35,072 nucleotides of DNA from Thiotrichaceae bacterium. GTDB lineage: Bacteria > Pseudomonadota > Gammaproteobacteria > Beggiatoales > Beggiatoaceae. A model generated the notes under the pieces. That model worked only from the letters and a program-made list of their open reading frames with translations, was not told the DNA's origin and ran no database searches. Numbering within the stretch: the first letter of the stretch is position 1; every line of letters begins with the position of its first letter. The DNA is taken from positions 1 to 35,072 of the forward strand of contig JAQTYU010000018.1 of NCBI GenBank assembly GCA_028688145.1, in the 5' to 3' direction. Of the stretch, positions 21,934-30,886 are shown piece by piece. The position numbers and the translations under genes were made by a program.

Positions 21934-23238
21934 TTATTCACCGTTTGCAGACTGCAAATTATCTTTAGTTTCAGCAGGCTGCTCACCATCAATCACTTGA
22001 ATTTCCCCTTTACCATTCACCGCTGCCTCGTCAACAATGCAACGCACCACGGTTTTCCGAGAAGGAATTTCAAACATACAACGCCGCAAAATCTGCTCTT
22101 GAATGCTGCGCAAACCCCGTGCCCCTGTACCCCGCGCCAAGGCTTTATGAGCAATGGCTTTGAGGGCTTCGGGGGTAAATTCTAATTCGACATTTTCGTA
22201 ATTAAATAATTTCTTGTACTGACGCACTAAAGCATTGCGCGGCTCAGTGAGAATGCGCACTAAAGCTTCCTCGTTGAGTTCTTCCAACATCGCAATCACG
22301 GGGAAACGCCCAATAAATTCAGGAATTAAACCAAAACGGCGTAAATCCGCAGGTTGGGTTTCTGCCAACAATTCAGAAGCCGACAATTTTTTGCTGCTGT
22401 CCAACATATCTGCATGAAAACCCACGCCTTGCTTAGGGGTGACGCGCCGTGAAACGTATTCTTCCAGCCCTGAAAACGCGCCGCCTGCAATGAATAAAAT
22501 ATTACGGGTATCTAAGGTTAATTCTTCGCCGCCTTCACCGCCGCCACTGCGCTTGCGCCCTTTTTGTGGCAATTTGACCTGTGTGCCTTCCACTAATTTT
22601 AATAAAGCTTGTTGCACGCCTTCGCCTGACACATCGCGCACCACCGTGGCACTTTCCGAAGCGCGGGCAATCTTGTCAATTTCATCAATATAAACAATGC
22701 CCCACTCGGCACGCGCAATATTGCCCTCAGCGACATCGACCAAACGCACTAAAATACTTTCGACATCATCGCCCACATAACCTGCTTGGGTTAAAGTAGT
22801 GGCATCGGCAACCGCAAACGGCACCCCGACAATTTTCGCAAGCGTGCTGGCGAGTAAAGTTTTACCCGTGCCCGAAGGCCCGAGCATTAACACATTCGAT
22901 TTACCAATTTCAACGGTTTCAGTCTCGTTGCCAATCCCTGCATTATTGCTTTCATGGGTGAGACGTTTGTAATGGTTATACACCGCCACTGCTAAAATTT
23001 CTTTCGCCAAGTCTTGCCCAATCACATAATCATCCAAACGGGCTTTAATTCCCGCTGGCGTGGGCAAAGGCGTGTGTAAATCCGAGAGCGTGCGTTTACG
23101 CCCCCAACTGGTCACGACTTGATTGGCTAAACGAACACAGGCTTCACAAATATGTCCCTCAGCCCCCGCAATCAGCGGAGTGGTGGGCGACTGTTGAGTT
23201 CCACAAAAAGAACAACGCGCGGTGTGAATGTGCATCAT
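21934..23238 (-). CDS. clpX: ClpX-type ATPase encoded in the nif cluster
   Basis: A 434-residue AAA+ unfoldase. A zinc-binding N-domain (C9, C12, C31, C34) is followed by Walker A GPSGTGKT (120-127), pore loop GYVG (153-156), Walker B VYIDEID (about 182-188) and the C-terminal small domain. The ClpP-docking loop reads VGF (272-274) instead of IGF. The substrate-recognition loop reads RKR (228-230) followed by an extra SGGGEGGEE, where housekeeping ClpX has RKH. It overlaps nifM by 4 nt. A second ClpX at this place is known in Azotobacter vinelandii (clpX2), so this is probably a nitrogen-fixation-specific paralogue that turns over nif proteins. Confidence 0.93.
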   Translation of the reverse strand: MMHIHTARCSFCGTQQSPTTPLIAGAEGHICEACVRLANQVVTSWGRKRTLSDLHTPLPTPAGIKARLDDYVIGQDLAKEILAVAVYNHYKRLTHESNNAGIGNETETVEIGKSNVLMLGPSGTGKTLLASTLAKIVGVPFAVADATTLTQAGYVGDDVESILVRLVDVAEGNIARAEWGIVYIDEIDKIARASESATVVRDVSGEGVQQALLKLVEGTQVKLPQKGRKRSGGGEGGEELTLDTRNILFIAGGAFSGLEEYVSRRVTPKQGVGFHADMLDSSKKLSASELLAETQPADLRRFGLIPEFIGRFPVIAMLEELNEEALVRILTEPRNALVRQYKKLFNYENVELEFTPEALKAIAHKALARGTGARGLRSIQEQILRRCMFEIPSRKTVVRCIVDEAAVNGKGEIQVIDGEQPAETKDNLQSANGE

Positions 23239-24101
23239 AGGTCACTCTGAGCGGGTAGTTGAGAAATCCAACTCTTTTGACAGATGCGGCGACGGCGTTT
23301 CTGCAAGAGTTCCAAAATTTTAGGCTGTGCGTCTTTATAAGACATCAAGCCTGCGGCGTGAATATTTTCACACCATAAAATATGAAAACCTATCGGTGAT
23401 TCAATCACTTCACTGATTTGATTTTCTGCCAGTGTAAATAACACTGCATCTAATTCGGGGTATAAAGTGCCTTTGGGTACACGTCCCAATAAGCCGCCTT
23501 GCAAAGCACTGGGGCATTCAGAATGCTTACCCGCTTGCTCGGCAAAACGTTTAGGCTTGTTGTCTAAACGTTTTGCAATCAGTTTTAAACGTTGCTGTGC
23601 GGCTTCCTTGGTATTTTCAGGAAAATCGGGATTCAGCGTGATTAAAATATGGCGCACGGTGCGGGTTTCGGGCTGCTGAAATTTTTCGGGGTGCATGTGG
23701 TAATAAATGCGCACTTCCAAATCATTAATCGTCGCAGACCGCGCCCCGACTCGTTCAAGCACTGCATCGACATGTAATTCACGACGCAATGCTTGTTCAA
23801 AACCGTCAACACTCATGCCGTTCTTGGCTAAATCCTGTACAAAACTGTCCTGATCTTCATAGCGTTCGCGGACTTCTGCCAGCGCGGTTTCCAACTGATT
23901 GCTGCTAATCACAATCCCACACGCTTCTGGGGCAGAGAGAATGCGGCTTTCCAGTTGAAATTGACGATGCGCTTGCTTGGTGACTTCTGCCAATTGATTT
24001 TCAGCCAAGTCGGCAGGCGACTTTTGATATTGACCGAGGGCAGTACGCAGGATTAAATACGCCAGTTCAGGACTCATTACAGGATTTAGCGTGGCGTTCA
24101 T
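23235..24101 (-). CDS. nifM: NifM, putative peptidyl-prolyl isomerase for nitrogenase iron protein
   Basis: A 288-residue protein. An N-terminal helical part (about 1-130) precedes a parvulin-type PpiC domain (about 140-240) with [40 protein letters not shown] and [11 protein letters not shown]. NifM is needed to mature the nitrogenase iron protein NifH in Azotobacter and Klebsiella. The start codon overlaps the nifZ stop (ATGA) and its own stop overlaps clpX, so the three are translationally linked. No signal peptide is seen, in keeping with a cytoplasmic foldase. Confidence 0.92.
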   Translation of the reverse strand: MNATLNPVMSPELAYLILRTALGQYQKSPADLAENQLAEVTKQAHRQFQLESRILSAPEACGIVISSNQLETALAEVRERYEDQDSFVQDLAKNGMSVDGFEQALRRELHVDAVLERVGARSATINDLEVRIYYHMHPEKFQQPETRTVRHILITLNPDFPENTKEAAQQRLKLIAKRLDNKPKRFAEQAGKHSECPSALQGGLLGRVPKGTLYPELDAVLFTLAENQISEVIESPIGFHILWCENIHAAGLMSYKDAQPKILELLQKRRRRICQKSWISQLPAQSDL

Positions 24102-24595
24102 TCCGCTTGCTCCTCACTACTTTCTTCTAACAAGGCTGCTGCAATCACAGCCAAAGGTGCATCTTCTAACGCGCCTTCGGGCACTTGCAAGGTTTTATCA
24201 CAGACTGCAAAGTAAATGTGATAAGCAATATTTTGTGGATCATCACGGAAAACTTTCATCACTTGACCGATTTCACCTTGTGGCACAAGGATATTACCTG
24301 CCATGCCTAAAGGAATCTTCGCGCTGACTTTTTCCCGAAAATCGAAACGGGTTTGTACCCACATCGCATCGCTGGGCAATAATTCTTCTTCGCGACAGCC
24401 CACCACTAAATTGTTTTCGAGAAAGTGCACGGCATAAATCAGTTGATCTTGTAAAAACGTGCCGATGTTTTGCACATAACCGATGCTGCCGCGCTTAATC
24501 AATAACTCACCGATTTCTGTCCCAGGAAACGTACCATCGTTACGGACATTGCGAATCACACGGACTTCTTCACCATATTCAAAACGAGGGCGCAT
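24098..24595 (-). CDS. nifZ: NifZ, nitrogenase MoFe-protein maturation factor
   Basis: A 165-residue cytoplasmic protein. The N-terminal MRPRFEYGEEVRVIRNVRND and GTFPGTEIGELLIKRGSIGY are the NifZ hallmark. A second similar segment (KIPLGMAGNILVPQGEIGQV) makes the protein a duplicated beta domain. NifZ helps form the second P-cluster of the MoFe protein. AAAGGTG lies upstream of the ATG. It lies between nifW and nifM, the standard order. Confidence 0.93.
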   Translation of the reverse strand: MRPRFEYGEEVRVIRNVRNDGTFPGTEIGELLIKRGSIGYVQNIGTFLQDQLIYAVHFLENNLVVGCREEELLPSDAMWVQTRFDFREKVSAKIPLGMAGNILVPQGEIGQVMKVFRDDPQNIAYHIYFAVCDKTLQVPEGALEDAPLAVIAAALLEESSEEQAE

Positions 24596-24636
24596 GTTGG
24601 TTCACCTTTTTATTTTTCGTGTGCGGGATGAGGGGT

Positions 24637-24951
24637 TTAGCGAAATACTTCGTCCAAAGGCACGAAGGTAGATTGTGGATCGTGCATGTGAAACACTTTA
24701 AACACTTTCTCAGTCAATGCGTCAGAGGTGACGAAATCTTGATAAGCTTGGGTTAATAAAGCGGTGTAACGTTCACGTTTTGCAGCTTCTTCCATTGGCA
24801 TATCGCTGGTTTTGGCAATGTAGTCGTGAAAACGTTGCAGAATGTGCAAACGGTTGACGTGTACCACAGAAGCTTCATAAGGCACTTGGAAATATTCCAA
24901 GAAATCTTCCGCAGAAACCAAGTCTTCTAAATCATCTTCAAAATCGCTCAT
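24637..24951 (-). CDS. nifW: NifW, nitrogenase stabilising/protective protein
   Basis: A 104-residue protein of normal NifW length. An acidic N-terminus leads into LVSAEDFLEYFQVPYEASVV and VNRLHILQRFHDYI; it ends with FKVFHMHDPQSTFVPLDEV, all typical of NifW. It is thought to protect or mature the MoFe protein. GAGGA lies upstream of the ATG. It is 22 nt downstream of the TPR gene and 41 nt upstream of nifZ. Confidence 0.93.
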   Translation of the reverse strand: MSDFEDDLEDLVSAEDFLEYFQVPYEASVVHVNRLHILQRFHDYIAKTSDMPMEEAAKRERYTALLTQAYQDFVTSDALTEKVFKVFHMHDPQSTFVPLDEVFR

Positions 24952-24973
24952 TTTTCAATTCCTCAGGAAATTA

Positions 24974-25480
24974 TCAGTTGAGAATAGGGAGGGCTTCGAC
25001 TTCGTTCACCACCTGAAGTAAGGCAGCTGCGCCTAAACGGTCTTCAGAGTCAAGCCGAATTAATTTTTCTAACATTGCTCTACCTTGAGCGAGCTTATCC
25101 AAACGTAAATTTAAATACGCCGCGCCTTTCAACGCCAGCAAATAAAAACGCAATAAAGGCAAATCGGAGACCTTGGCAATGATTTCGGGGGTCAAATCTT
25201 CCCAAGCAGGGCTGGGTAAATTCAAACGTTTTCCCGTAATCGTTAAGGCACGGTCGGCAATCAGCAAGGATTCAACATAACGGTGCTGATAGTAGAAAAA
25301 ACGATACAAACCGACTAGGACATTTAAATCTTCTGGCGCGAGTAAGTAGGCTTGTAATAAGGGAAATTCAGCTTCGCCCTCACTATAGAGTTTAGCGGCT
25401 TGCGCTAATAATTCAGAAACTTTCTCGGGGCAAGCTTCATCGAAATATAATTCTTTGGCATCGAAATCCAGTAAATCCAT
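24974..25480 (-). CDS. TPR-like protein inserted between cysE and nifW
   Basis: A 168-residue, acidic, all-helical protein. Helix pairs such as LLAQAAKLYSEGEAEFPLLQ, YRFFYYQHRYVESLLIADRA and LLALKGAAYLNLRLDKLAQG fit tetratricopeptide-like repeats. It begins one base after the cysE stop, and ATG 25480 is chosen over GTG 25492 because TGGGGT lies 5 nt upstream. The Azotobacter vinelandii cluster has cysE1-nifW here without such a gene. Its position implies a part in nitrogenase assembly or stability, perhaps as a scaffold; that is inference. Confidence 0.8.
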   Translation of the reverse strand: MDLLDFDAKELYFDEACPEKVSELLAQAAKLYSEGEAEFPLLQAYLLAPEDLNVLVGLYRFFYYQHRYVESLLIADRALTITGKRLNLPSPAWEDLTPEIIAKVSDLPLLRFYLLALKGAAYLNLRLDKLAQGRAMLEKLIRLDSEDRLGAAALLQVVNEVEALPILN

Positions 25481-25481
25481 G

Positions 25482-26345
25482 TTAAACCCCACAAGCTTTT
25501 TTATGAGTTTTTCCGACTTTTTTCACCACAGGGGCTTTTTGGTCAATTTCTTCACAAACACACACATCTAAGGCTTCACAAGCAGGGCAAGGATCGTGTG
25601 GTTTTTCGGGAGCTTTGTAGACCATCAGCGGAATTTCCGCAGGATCGGGGCGCACATTGACAAGTTGGCGTTCTAACATTGCGATGCGTTCTAACATGCA
25701 CGCCATCGCACGTCCCACGGGGTCAGGAATTAAATGGTGTTCTAAATCAACGCCGTGCGGAGAAACTTCATCACTTTTTGTGTTTTTAACCACTTTACCC
25801 GGAATACCGACCACGCTGCAATTCGGGGGTACGTCTTTCACCACCACGGAATTCGCACCGACGCGCACATTGTCGCCCAAAGTAATCGGGCCCAGAATTT
25901 TCGCGCCTGCGCCGACTAATACGCCATTGCCTAAAGTGGGATGGCGGCGACCTTTATTCCATGAAGTTCCGCCTAAAGTCACGCCATGATACAAAGTCAC
26001 GTCGTTGCCAATCACTGCGGTTTCCCCAATCACCACGCCAATGCCGTGGTCGATGAAAAAACGCCGTCCGATGGTTGCACCGGGGTGAATATCGATATTG
26101 GTGAATACCCGTGATACAAATGCCAGAAAACGCGGTAAATAGCGCAGTCCATATTTCCACAATTGGTGAGAAATACGATGCAACATGATGGCGTGCACGC
26201 CGGGATAAGTGGTGAGCACTTCAAAAGTGGTGCGTGCCGCAGGATCGCGGTCGAAAACACAGGCAACATCTTCACGCCATTGTTTAAAAAACGATAAAGA
26301 TTCAGTTTTTTGGTAGCAAGTCACAGTATCAGTCACCATATCCAT
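25482..26345 (-). CDS. cysE: serine O-acetyltransferase CysE with a cysteine-rich tail
   Basis: A 287-residue left-handed beta-helix acetyltransferase. An N-terminal helical domain (about 10-80) is followed by hexapeptide repeats. [36 protein letters not shown] and a central VGANSVV segment are typical of CysE. It makes O-acetylserine for cysteine, needed for Fe-S cluster supply. It is the nif-linked copy, as in Azotobacter (cysE1). Unusually it has a C-terminal extension (about 245-287) with [15 protein letters not shown] and a final ACGV, five cysteines in all, of unknown use. GGAG lies 8 nt upstream of the ATG at 26345, 13 nt after nifV. Confidence 0.93.
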   Translation of the reverse strand: MDMVTDTVTCYQKTESLSFFKQWREDVACVFDRDPAARTTFEVLTTYPGVHAIMLHRISHQLWKYGLRYLPRFLAFVSRVFTNIDIHPGATIGRRFFIDHGIGVVIGETAVIGNDVTLYHGVTLGGTSWNKGRRHPTLGNGVLVGAGAKILGPITLGDNVRVGANSVVVKDVPPNCSVVGIPGKVVKNTKSDEVSPHGVDLEHHLIPDPVGRAMACMLERIAMLERQLVNVRPDPAEIPLMVYKAPEKPHDPCPACEALDVCVCEEIDQKAPVVKKVGKTHKKACGV

Positions 26346-26358
26346 CGCGGATGCTCCA

Positions 26359-27513
26359 TTAGTGCGTCATGTTATAAACGGGGGATTGCAAAGTGCGATA
26401 TAAGTTTTCTAATTCATGCGCGGTGGGCAATTTTTTGGTATTCGTCACTAAATGGCGAATGCTTGCCAAAATCAGCCCCGCTTGTTCACGGCTCACCGTC
26501 ATGCCCATTTGTGCATAGACTTCAATCACGGTTTGCGTGCCCGAATGTTTGCCGAGCACCAGATGATGTTCGCGTCCTAATTCCGCAGGATCAACGCCTT
26601 GATAATTTAAGGGGTCTTTTAATAAACCATCGACATGCACGCCCGCTTCATGGGTAAAAACCCCTTCACCGACTAAGCTTTTTTGCCAAGATAAAGGTCT
26701 GCCCGACGCATTGGCGACCCGTTGCGAGACGCTGGCATATTGCTGCATGTCGATATTGACTTGAAAACCGTAAAGGCGTTTTAAGCCGAGTGCGACTTCT
26801 TCCAGTGGCGCATTGCCTGCACGTTCACCCAATCCGTTGACGGTGGTATTCACATGAGTTGCGCCCCCAAGTGCGGCGGCTAAGGTGTTGGCAGTGGCTA
26901 GCCCTAAGTCGTCGTGGGCGTGCATTTCAATTTCTAAATCGCTATGGCTACGTAATTGCTGAATCGCGGCTAATACGCCAAAAGGTTCCATAATCCCAAC
27001 GGTGTCAGCAAAACGGAAACGGCGTGCCCCTGCGGCTTGGGCAGTTTCGACCACTTGGCGTAAGAAATCGGGGTCAGCGCGGGAGGAATCTTCGCCGCCG
27101 ATGCACACTTCTAAACCCATATCCAAAGCTTTGCGGACATGGGTGCGGATTGAGTTTAAAACCCAAGCGCGGTCGCGGCGTAATTTGTGTTGAATTTGTT
27201 GGTCAGATACGCCGATGGAAAGATCGACGATGTGAATGCCTAAATCTTTGCACAAGGCTAAATCTGCCTCACGCATCCGACTCCAAACCAGGAGGCGGGC
27301 ATTTAAATTGAGGTCGGCAACGGCGCGAATGCTTTCACATTCTTCTATGCCCATTGCGGGAATGCCAATTTCTAATTCAGGTACGCCGATAGCATCTAAA
27401 TCGCGGGCAATCGCCAGCTTTTCTTCTAAACTGAAAGCGACTCCAGCGGATTGTTCGCCATCGCGTAAGGTGGTGTCATCAATAATAATTGTTTTAGTTT
27501 GAGTGTCGCGCAT
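26359..27513 (-). CDS. nifV: homocitrate synthase NifV
   Basis: A 384-residue enzyme of the DRE-TIM metallolyase family. [15 protein letters not shown] at the N-terminus and [10 protein letters not shown] in the middle give the metal-binding residues; [15 protein letters not shown] and GVHVDGL are further hallmarks. It condenses acetyl-CoA and 2-oxoglutarate to homocitrate, a component of the FeMo cofactor. It is nifV rather than isopropylmalate synthase because of its short length and nif neighbours. ATG 27513 is preferred over GTG 27528, but no good ribosome-binding site supports either. It heads nifV-cysE-TPR-nifW-nifZ-nifM-clpX. Confidence 0.95.
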   Translation of the reverse strand: MRDTQTKTIIIDDTTLRDGEQSAGVAFSLEEKLAIARDLDAIGVPELEIGIPAMGIEECESIRAVADLNLNARLLVWSRMREADLALCKDLGIHIVDLSIGVSDQQIQHKLRRDRAWVLNSIRTHVRKALDMGLEVCIGGEDSSRADPDFLRQVVETAQAAGARRFRFADTVGIMEPFGVLAAIQQLRSHSDLEIEMHAHDDLGLATANTLAAALGGATHVNTTVNGLGERAGNAPLEEVALGLKRLYGFQVNIDMQQYASVSQRVANASGRPLSWQKSLVGEGVFTHEAGVHVDGLLKDPLNYQGVDPAELGREHHLVLGKHSGTQTVIEVYAQMGMTVSREQAGLILASIRHLVTNTKKLPTAHELENLYRTLQSPVYNMTH

Positions 27514-27548
27514 GGTTGTTTGACTCACAAAGACGTGTGAGCTTTGTA

Positions 27549-27565
27549 TAGCAACCTATATGCCA
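27549..27565 (-). promoter_or_regulatory. sigma-54 (-24/-12) promoter of the nifV operon
   Basis: The minus strand reads TGGCATATAGGTTGCTA: TGGCA and TTGCT with GG-N10-GC spacing, close to the consensus TGGCAC-N5-TTGCA/T. It lies 36-52 nt upstream of the nifV ATG. With the NifA site at 27650-27665 this forms a standard nif promoter. Confidence 0.88.
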
Positions 27566-27649
27566 TTTAATTTTCTCGTTATAAATTAAAGAACTATCTT
27601 TTAAAAGTTGGGTAAAGTGCTAGGTTTGAGACCCAAAACGGTGCAACAA

Positions 27650-27665
27650 TGTCGCAAAGATTACA
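27650..27665. promoter_or_regulatory. NifA upstream activator sequence
   Basis: TGT-N10-ACA (TGTCGCAAAGATTACA), the known NifA consensus, set inside a longer palindrome AACAATGT-N10-ACATTGTT. It is about 85 bp upstream of the -24 element of the nifV promoter, within the usual range. Confidence 0.88.
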
Positions 27666-27714
27666 TTGTTTATTATGCGGTTATCGATTTAAAAGCAAAC
27701 TTCAAATATTAAAC

Positions 27715-27733
27715 AACCTGAGTTCGGGATAAG
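27715..27733 (+). repeat. left end of a decayed insertion sequence
   Basis: AACCTGAGTTCGGGATAAG is identical to the solo copy at 8514-8532. It lies about 55 nt before the chimeric transposase remnant. A second inverted pair, AGGCAAGCT (27736-27744) and AGCTTGCCT (27776-27784), follows just upstream of its ATG. Confidence 0.65.
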
Positions 27734-27787
27734 GAAGGCAAGCTGAATAAAATCTCTATTTTATAATTCTCAACGAGCTTGCCTACC

Positions 27788-28582
27788 ATGAATTTAACAC
27801 GATTATTTTGTGAAGTAGATGATTTCTGCAAAGGATTTATTCCTGACAGAACCTTCAAATGGTTTCATACCCGTCGCCAACAGCTGTCTCAAGCATTTCC
27901 GAAGCTTATCTCCTACAATCGCTTCATTGAGCTTTTACCTGACATCTTGATTCCGCATGCGATAACACGATGCTTACATGCTATGAATCCTAATAATGAT
28001 GCACTTTGGCAAGAAGCCGAACCGATGATAGAGAAAGATAAGGGCTTAATTGTGTTAGACGATTCAACACTAGATGAACCCTATGCCCAGAAAATCCCCT
28101 TGGTCTATCGACATTGTCAAAGGTATTAATCTCCTAACGCTGTTATGGACGGATGGAGATAAACATGTTCCATGCGAGCATCGTATCTACGATAAAGCCC
28201 ATGATAACTTAAGCAAAAACGACCACTTTGCAGCCTTAGTCAAAGCGGCTCATGCACGGGGCTTTAATCCCGCATACGTATGTTTTGACGCTTGGTACAG
28301 TAGCCTAATCTCAAACTCATCCGTGATTTGAAGTGGCATTGACTGACCCGCTTGAAATCAAATCATCTAGTCAATCCAGATGACACAGGGAATGTGCCTA
28401 TAGCACGGTTAGCTATCCGTGATACGGGTTGTGTTGTTCATCTCATGGGCTATGGATTTGTTGTTGAAGAAACAATAGGATTGAAACTAAAACAAATGCC
28501 CACTGCTAGCGAAATCACAAACCCAAAAGAACAAGCTAACAGGGTAATCATGCGATTAGGCAATGCGGTAGCAGACATATAA
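27788..28582 (+). pseudogene. chimeric decayed transposase (IS982-like start joined to IS701-like remainder)
   Basis: The first about 52 codons (MNLTRLFCEVDDFCKG; FPKLISYNRFIELLPD) match the N-terminus of IS982-type transposases, with an internal gap. From about 27945 the sequence is of another transposase, resembling IS701 types: GLIVLDDSTLDEPYAQKI, then GINLLTLLWTDGDKHVPCEH in a different frame, FDAWYSSL, and LKSNHLVNPDDTGNVPIARL. Damage visible: a deletion with frameshift near 28110, where the WSGKH-type segment is missing; a frame change near 28300; a nonsense TGA in place of Trp at about 28347; and loss of the C-terminal third. It cannot make an active enzyme. Family names are from motif memory. 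Confidence 0.75.
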
Positions 28583-28759
28583 CAAGTCATCACATCAGCA
28601 AGACAAACATGGAATTCCTGTGCACAATGCTGCTAATAATGCGATTGCCAAGGACGTGTGGTTTGATTTAAGCGAGATAAAGCTTTTATTTCTTCGATAA
28701 TCAATTATTTTATGGATTTCGTCATGAATTCTTTCTACAAAATTTAGATTATTTAATAT
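28583..28759. other. short intergenic stretch after the insertion-sequence remnant
   Basis: No gene or clear terminator seen. The sequence is AT-rich and probably includes the decayed right end of the insertion sequence; a matching inverted copy of its left end was not found. Confidence 0.4.
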
Positions 28760-30076
28760 TCACAGCTTCAATAACGCACATTGTTTGCGAATACCTTTAA
28801 AAATGGCTTCTGCAACATCTAGGGGAAAATTTGTGGGCAATAATTTTTCAACTTCTGTTAATACTTGTTCAGTTGAGTCGAGCAATTCTTCTATAATTAT
28901 TTCTGCCATTTCCGCACCGAGTCCCACTTGGTTTGCTTGTTCAAGCCAATGTCGTCGCTGAATTTTGCTTACTAAATAATTATTTCCACTTTTTCCTCGC
29001 ACTGCCATGGCTAACTTTAATTTTTGAAATGGCATTTGATTTTTACCCGTTCCTGCAATGGGATGAATAGATAAAATATCATATAAAGGGGTTAATCTGT
29101 AATTTCTATCAGGTAAATGAAAAATACTAAAATTCTTTGCATGTCCATCAGTAGCTGCCAGCAGCCAAAAAATGAGTTGTGATTTAAAAAATGTTCTGCA
29201 ATCTTCAGCCGCTTGTTCCGAACTATTCAAAATTTGTATGATGTCAGCAATACTTGCTCCGCCCTGTGCTTGATATTTACATAATGGCGACGTGCCCAAA
29301 GCTTGGCAAAAATCTTCTTGAGGAAGGCGCAGAATCCATTGTTGATCACGAGCAAGCATTCTATCAAAACGTTCTACAATCAAAACTTTTTGTTCTTCAA
29401 ATTGGGCAATTTCACACTGTGCAACCTCTATTCCGTAAGCTTCAACAATTTTTGAACACAACCATTCATTTTCCACAGAAGTTCGCATATCTGCTTGTAT
29501 ATTACCAACTAAGCCCATCGGTAATTTAAAAATATGTGTGCTGGGCGTGCTTCCTTGCGGTAATAACCATTGTTGATTATGAAAGAGTAATGCAGTTTTT
29601 TCTTGTGCGCCTGCAATTGAAATACGTAAATCTTCTTCAAACTCATTAAAAATGTTTTTTGCGGTGACATTTTTCAATAATTGTGAAATTTCAGATTCAT
29701 TGAGCGGTTTCCCCTGAATAGTTTTTATATCTTTGGGTATTTCATCAGGGGGTAAAAGTTGGATTGCGCCAATACAATCGCGCCCAATGGCTGCCAATAA
29801 TTGGAAAGGTGAAGTGCCTTCTGTGCGGTGGCGGGCAGCTATACGGCGGCGAATTGCATCGCTGTCGGGTAATAAATTATCAAAGAAGTTGGTGACAATT
29901 GTTCCTTGATAACTTTGATTTTCTGCGGTGAAAGGCAAAGAAAGGGACAGGGGAGAGCCATGTTTAACCACCCAAAGATTATCGTAAACAAAGCTGTCTT
30001 TATTTTGTGTACATTCCCATTTACCAACAAGCACACCATTTGTCCAAACATTCAATATTTGTAAATTTCGCCCCAT
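28760..30076 (-). CDS. hipA: HipA-family serine/threonine kinase toxin
   Basis: A 438-residue protein with all key HipA features. They are an N-terminal subdomain (about 1-105), the SIAGAQEKTALL loop whose Ser153 corresponds to the autophosphorylated Ser150 of E. coli HipA, catalytic Asp310 in ATDGHAKNFS, and Asp333 in LTPLYDIL for metal binding. Length equals E. coli HipA (440). HipA phosphorylates glutamyl-tRNA synthetase and stops growth, and HipB neutralises it. It starts 3 nt after hipB with GGTGAG as ribosome-binding site, so expression follows the antitoxin. No inactivating change is visible. Confidence 0.93.
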   Translation of the reverse strand: MGRNLQILNVWTNGVLVGKWECTQNKDSFVYDNLWVVKHGSPLSLSLPFTAENQSYQGTIVTNFFDNLLPDSDAIRRRIAARHRTEGTSPFQLLAAIGRDCIGAIQLLPPDEIPKDIKTIQGKPLNESEISQLLKNVTAKNIFNEFEEDLRISIAGAQEKTALLFHNQQWLLPQGSTPSTHIFKLPMGLVGNIQADMRTSVENEWLCSKIVEAYGIEVAQCEIAQFEEQKVLIVERFDRMLARDQQWILRLPQEDFCQALGTSPLCKYQAQGGASIADIIQILNSSEQAAEDCRTFFKSQLIFWLLAATDGHAKNFSIFHLPDRNYRLTPLYDILSIHPIAGTGKNQMPFQKLKLAMAVRGKSGNNYLVSKIQRRHWLEQANQVGLGAEMAEIIIEELLDSTEQVLTEVEKLLPTNFPLDVAEAIFKGIRKQCALLKL

Positions 30077-30079
30077 GTC

Positions 30080-30886
30080 TCACCGCTTTTTCTTTAGACT
30101 TGAGAATGCAAGTGATAATTCATTTGTCATATCATCAAAAGCTTTTGATTTTTCTAAAAAATCTTTCTTAAGACTCTCCGCAGCAGAATAGCCCTGTAAT
30201 TGTTCCAAGTCTACTCGCTTCATAGCAGTAATATCTGCCGTTGCAGAACAAGCTTTTGCAATATCTAAATCTGCTCGATTCAAAGCAGTAATATCTGCCA
30301 CCTTAGAATAACCCTTTGAAATATCCAAACCTATTAGACTCATGGGAGAAGCATAATTTTTCATCGCAATAGCCGCAGCTGACTGTTGTTCTAACATAGC
30401 TCGGCCCACCACGTCGGAACAAGTCATTGACTGTTCTAAACCTGTCCGATTCATCTTCATAAGAGCATCTATCTCAGAAAGAGTCGTTGTACTAGAAATG
30501 TTCTTTATACTGCCCATAGCTAACTGCTTGGCAGCAAGGTTCATTGTATTAGGATAAACTTGTGAATGATCTGAACCTAGCTGACCCATAGAAATAGCTT
30601 TTGTTTCTGATGGAATCGATTGATTTTTAACAGTATCAATCATTAGTGTAGTCACCAATTTTTCAGCCACTTCCCTTTCCTTCAAAACCACATCCACCTG
30701 CAAAATAGCCAACACTTTAAACAATCTTTCCAAGCTTGCTGCCGCAGGATTCGCTTCTAATTGTGCGTAACTTTGTTGAGTAATCCCCAGCCGTTTCGCA
30801 ATGTCTGCCTGCGTCAATTTTTGCGCTTTACGAAAGCCCCGCAGGATAGGACGCAATTGATTTAAAATTTTGATGGGAAATTCCAT
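30080..30886 (-). CDS. hipB: HipB-like antitoxin with a long repeat-bearing C-terminal extension
   Basis: A 268-residue protein. Residues 10-75 are an XRE-type helix-turn-helix (FRKAQKLTQADIAKRLGITQ), as in HipB. Usual HipB proteins have about 70-110 residues, but this one continues for some 190 residues. The extension contains about four degenerate 19-20-residue repeats (near 146-165, 186-204, 205-224 and 225-243), for example DLDIAKACSATADITAMKR, and ends in a basic SLKKKR. No known domain was recognised there. GGTGG lies 7 nt upstream of the ATG. It should repress its own promoter through the operators at 30925-31079 and bind HipA. Confidence 0.85.
   Translation of the reverse strand: MEFPIKILNQLRPILRGFRKAQKLTQADIAKRLGITQQSYAQLEANPAAASLERLFKVLAILQVDVVLKEREVAEKLVTTLMIDTVKNQSIPSETKAISMGQLGSDHSQVYPNTMNLAAKQLAMGSIKNISSTTTLSEIDALMKMNRTGLEQSMTCSDVVGRAMLEQQSAAAIAMKNYASPMSLIGLDISKGYSKVADITALNRADLDIAKACSATADITAMKRVDLEQLQGYSAAESLKKDFLEKSKAFDDMTNELSLAFSSLKKKR

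Noticed and set aside
21934..23238. Housekeeping clpX
   Set aside because: There is no clpP, tig or lon next to it, it overlaps nifM by 4 nt and its substrate loop differs; the nif-linked paralogue reading is preferred.
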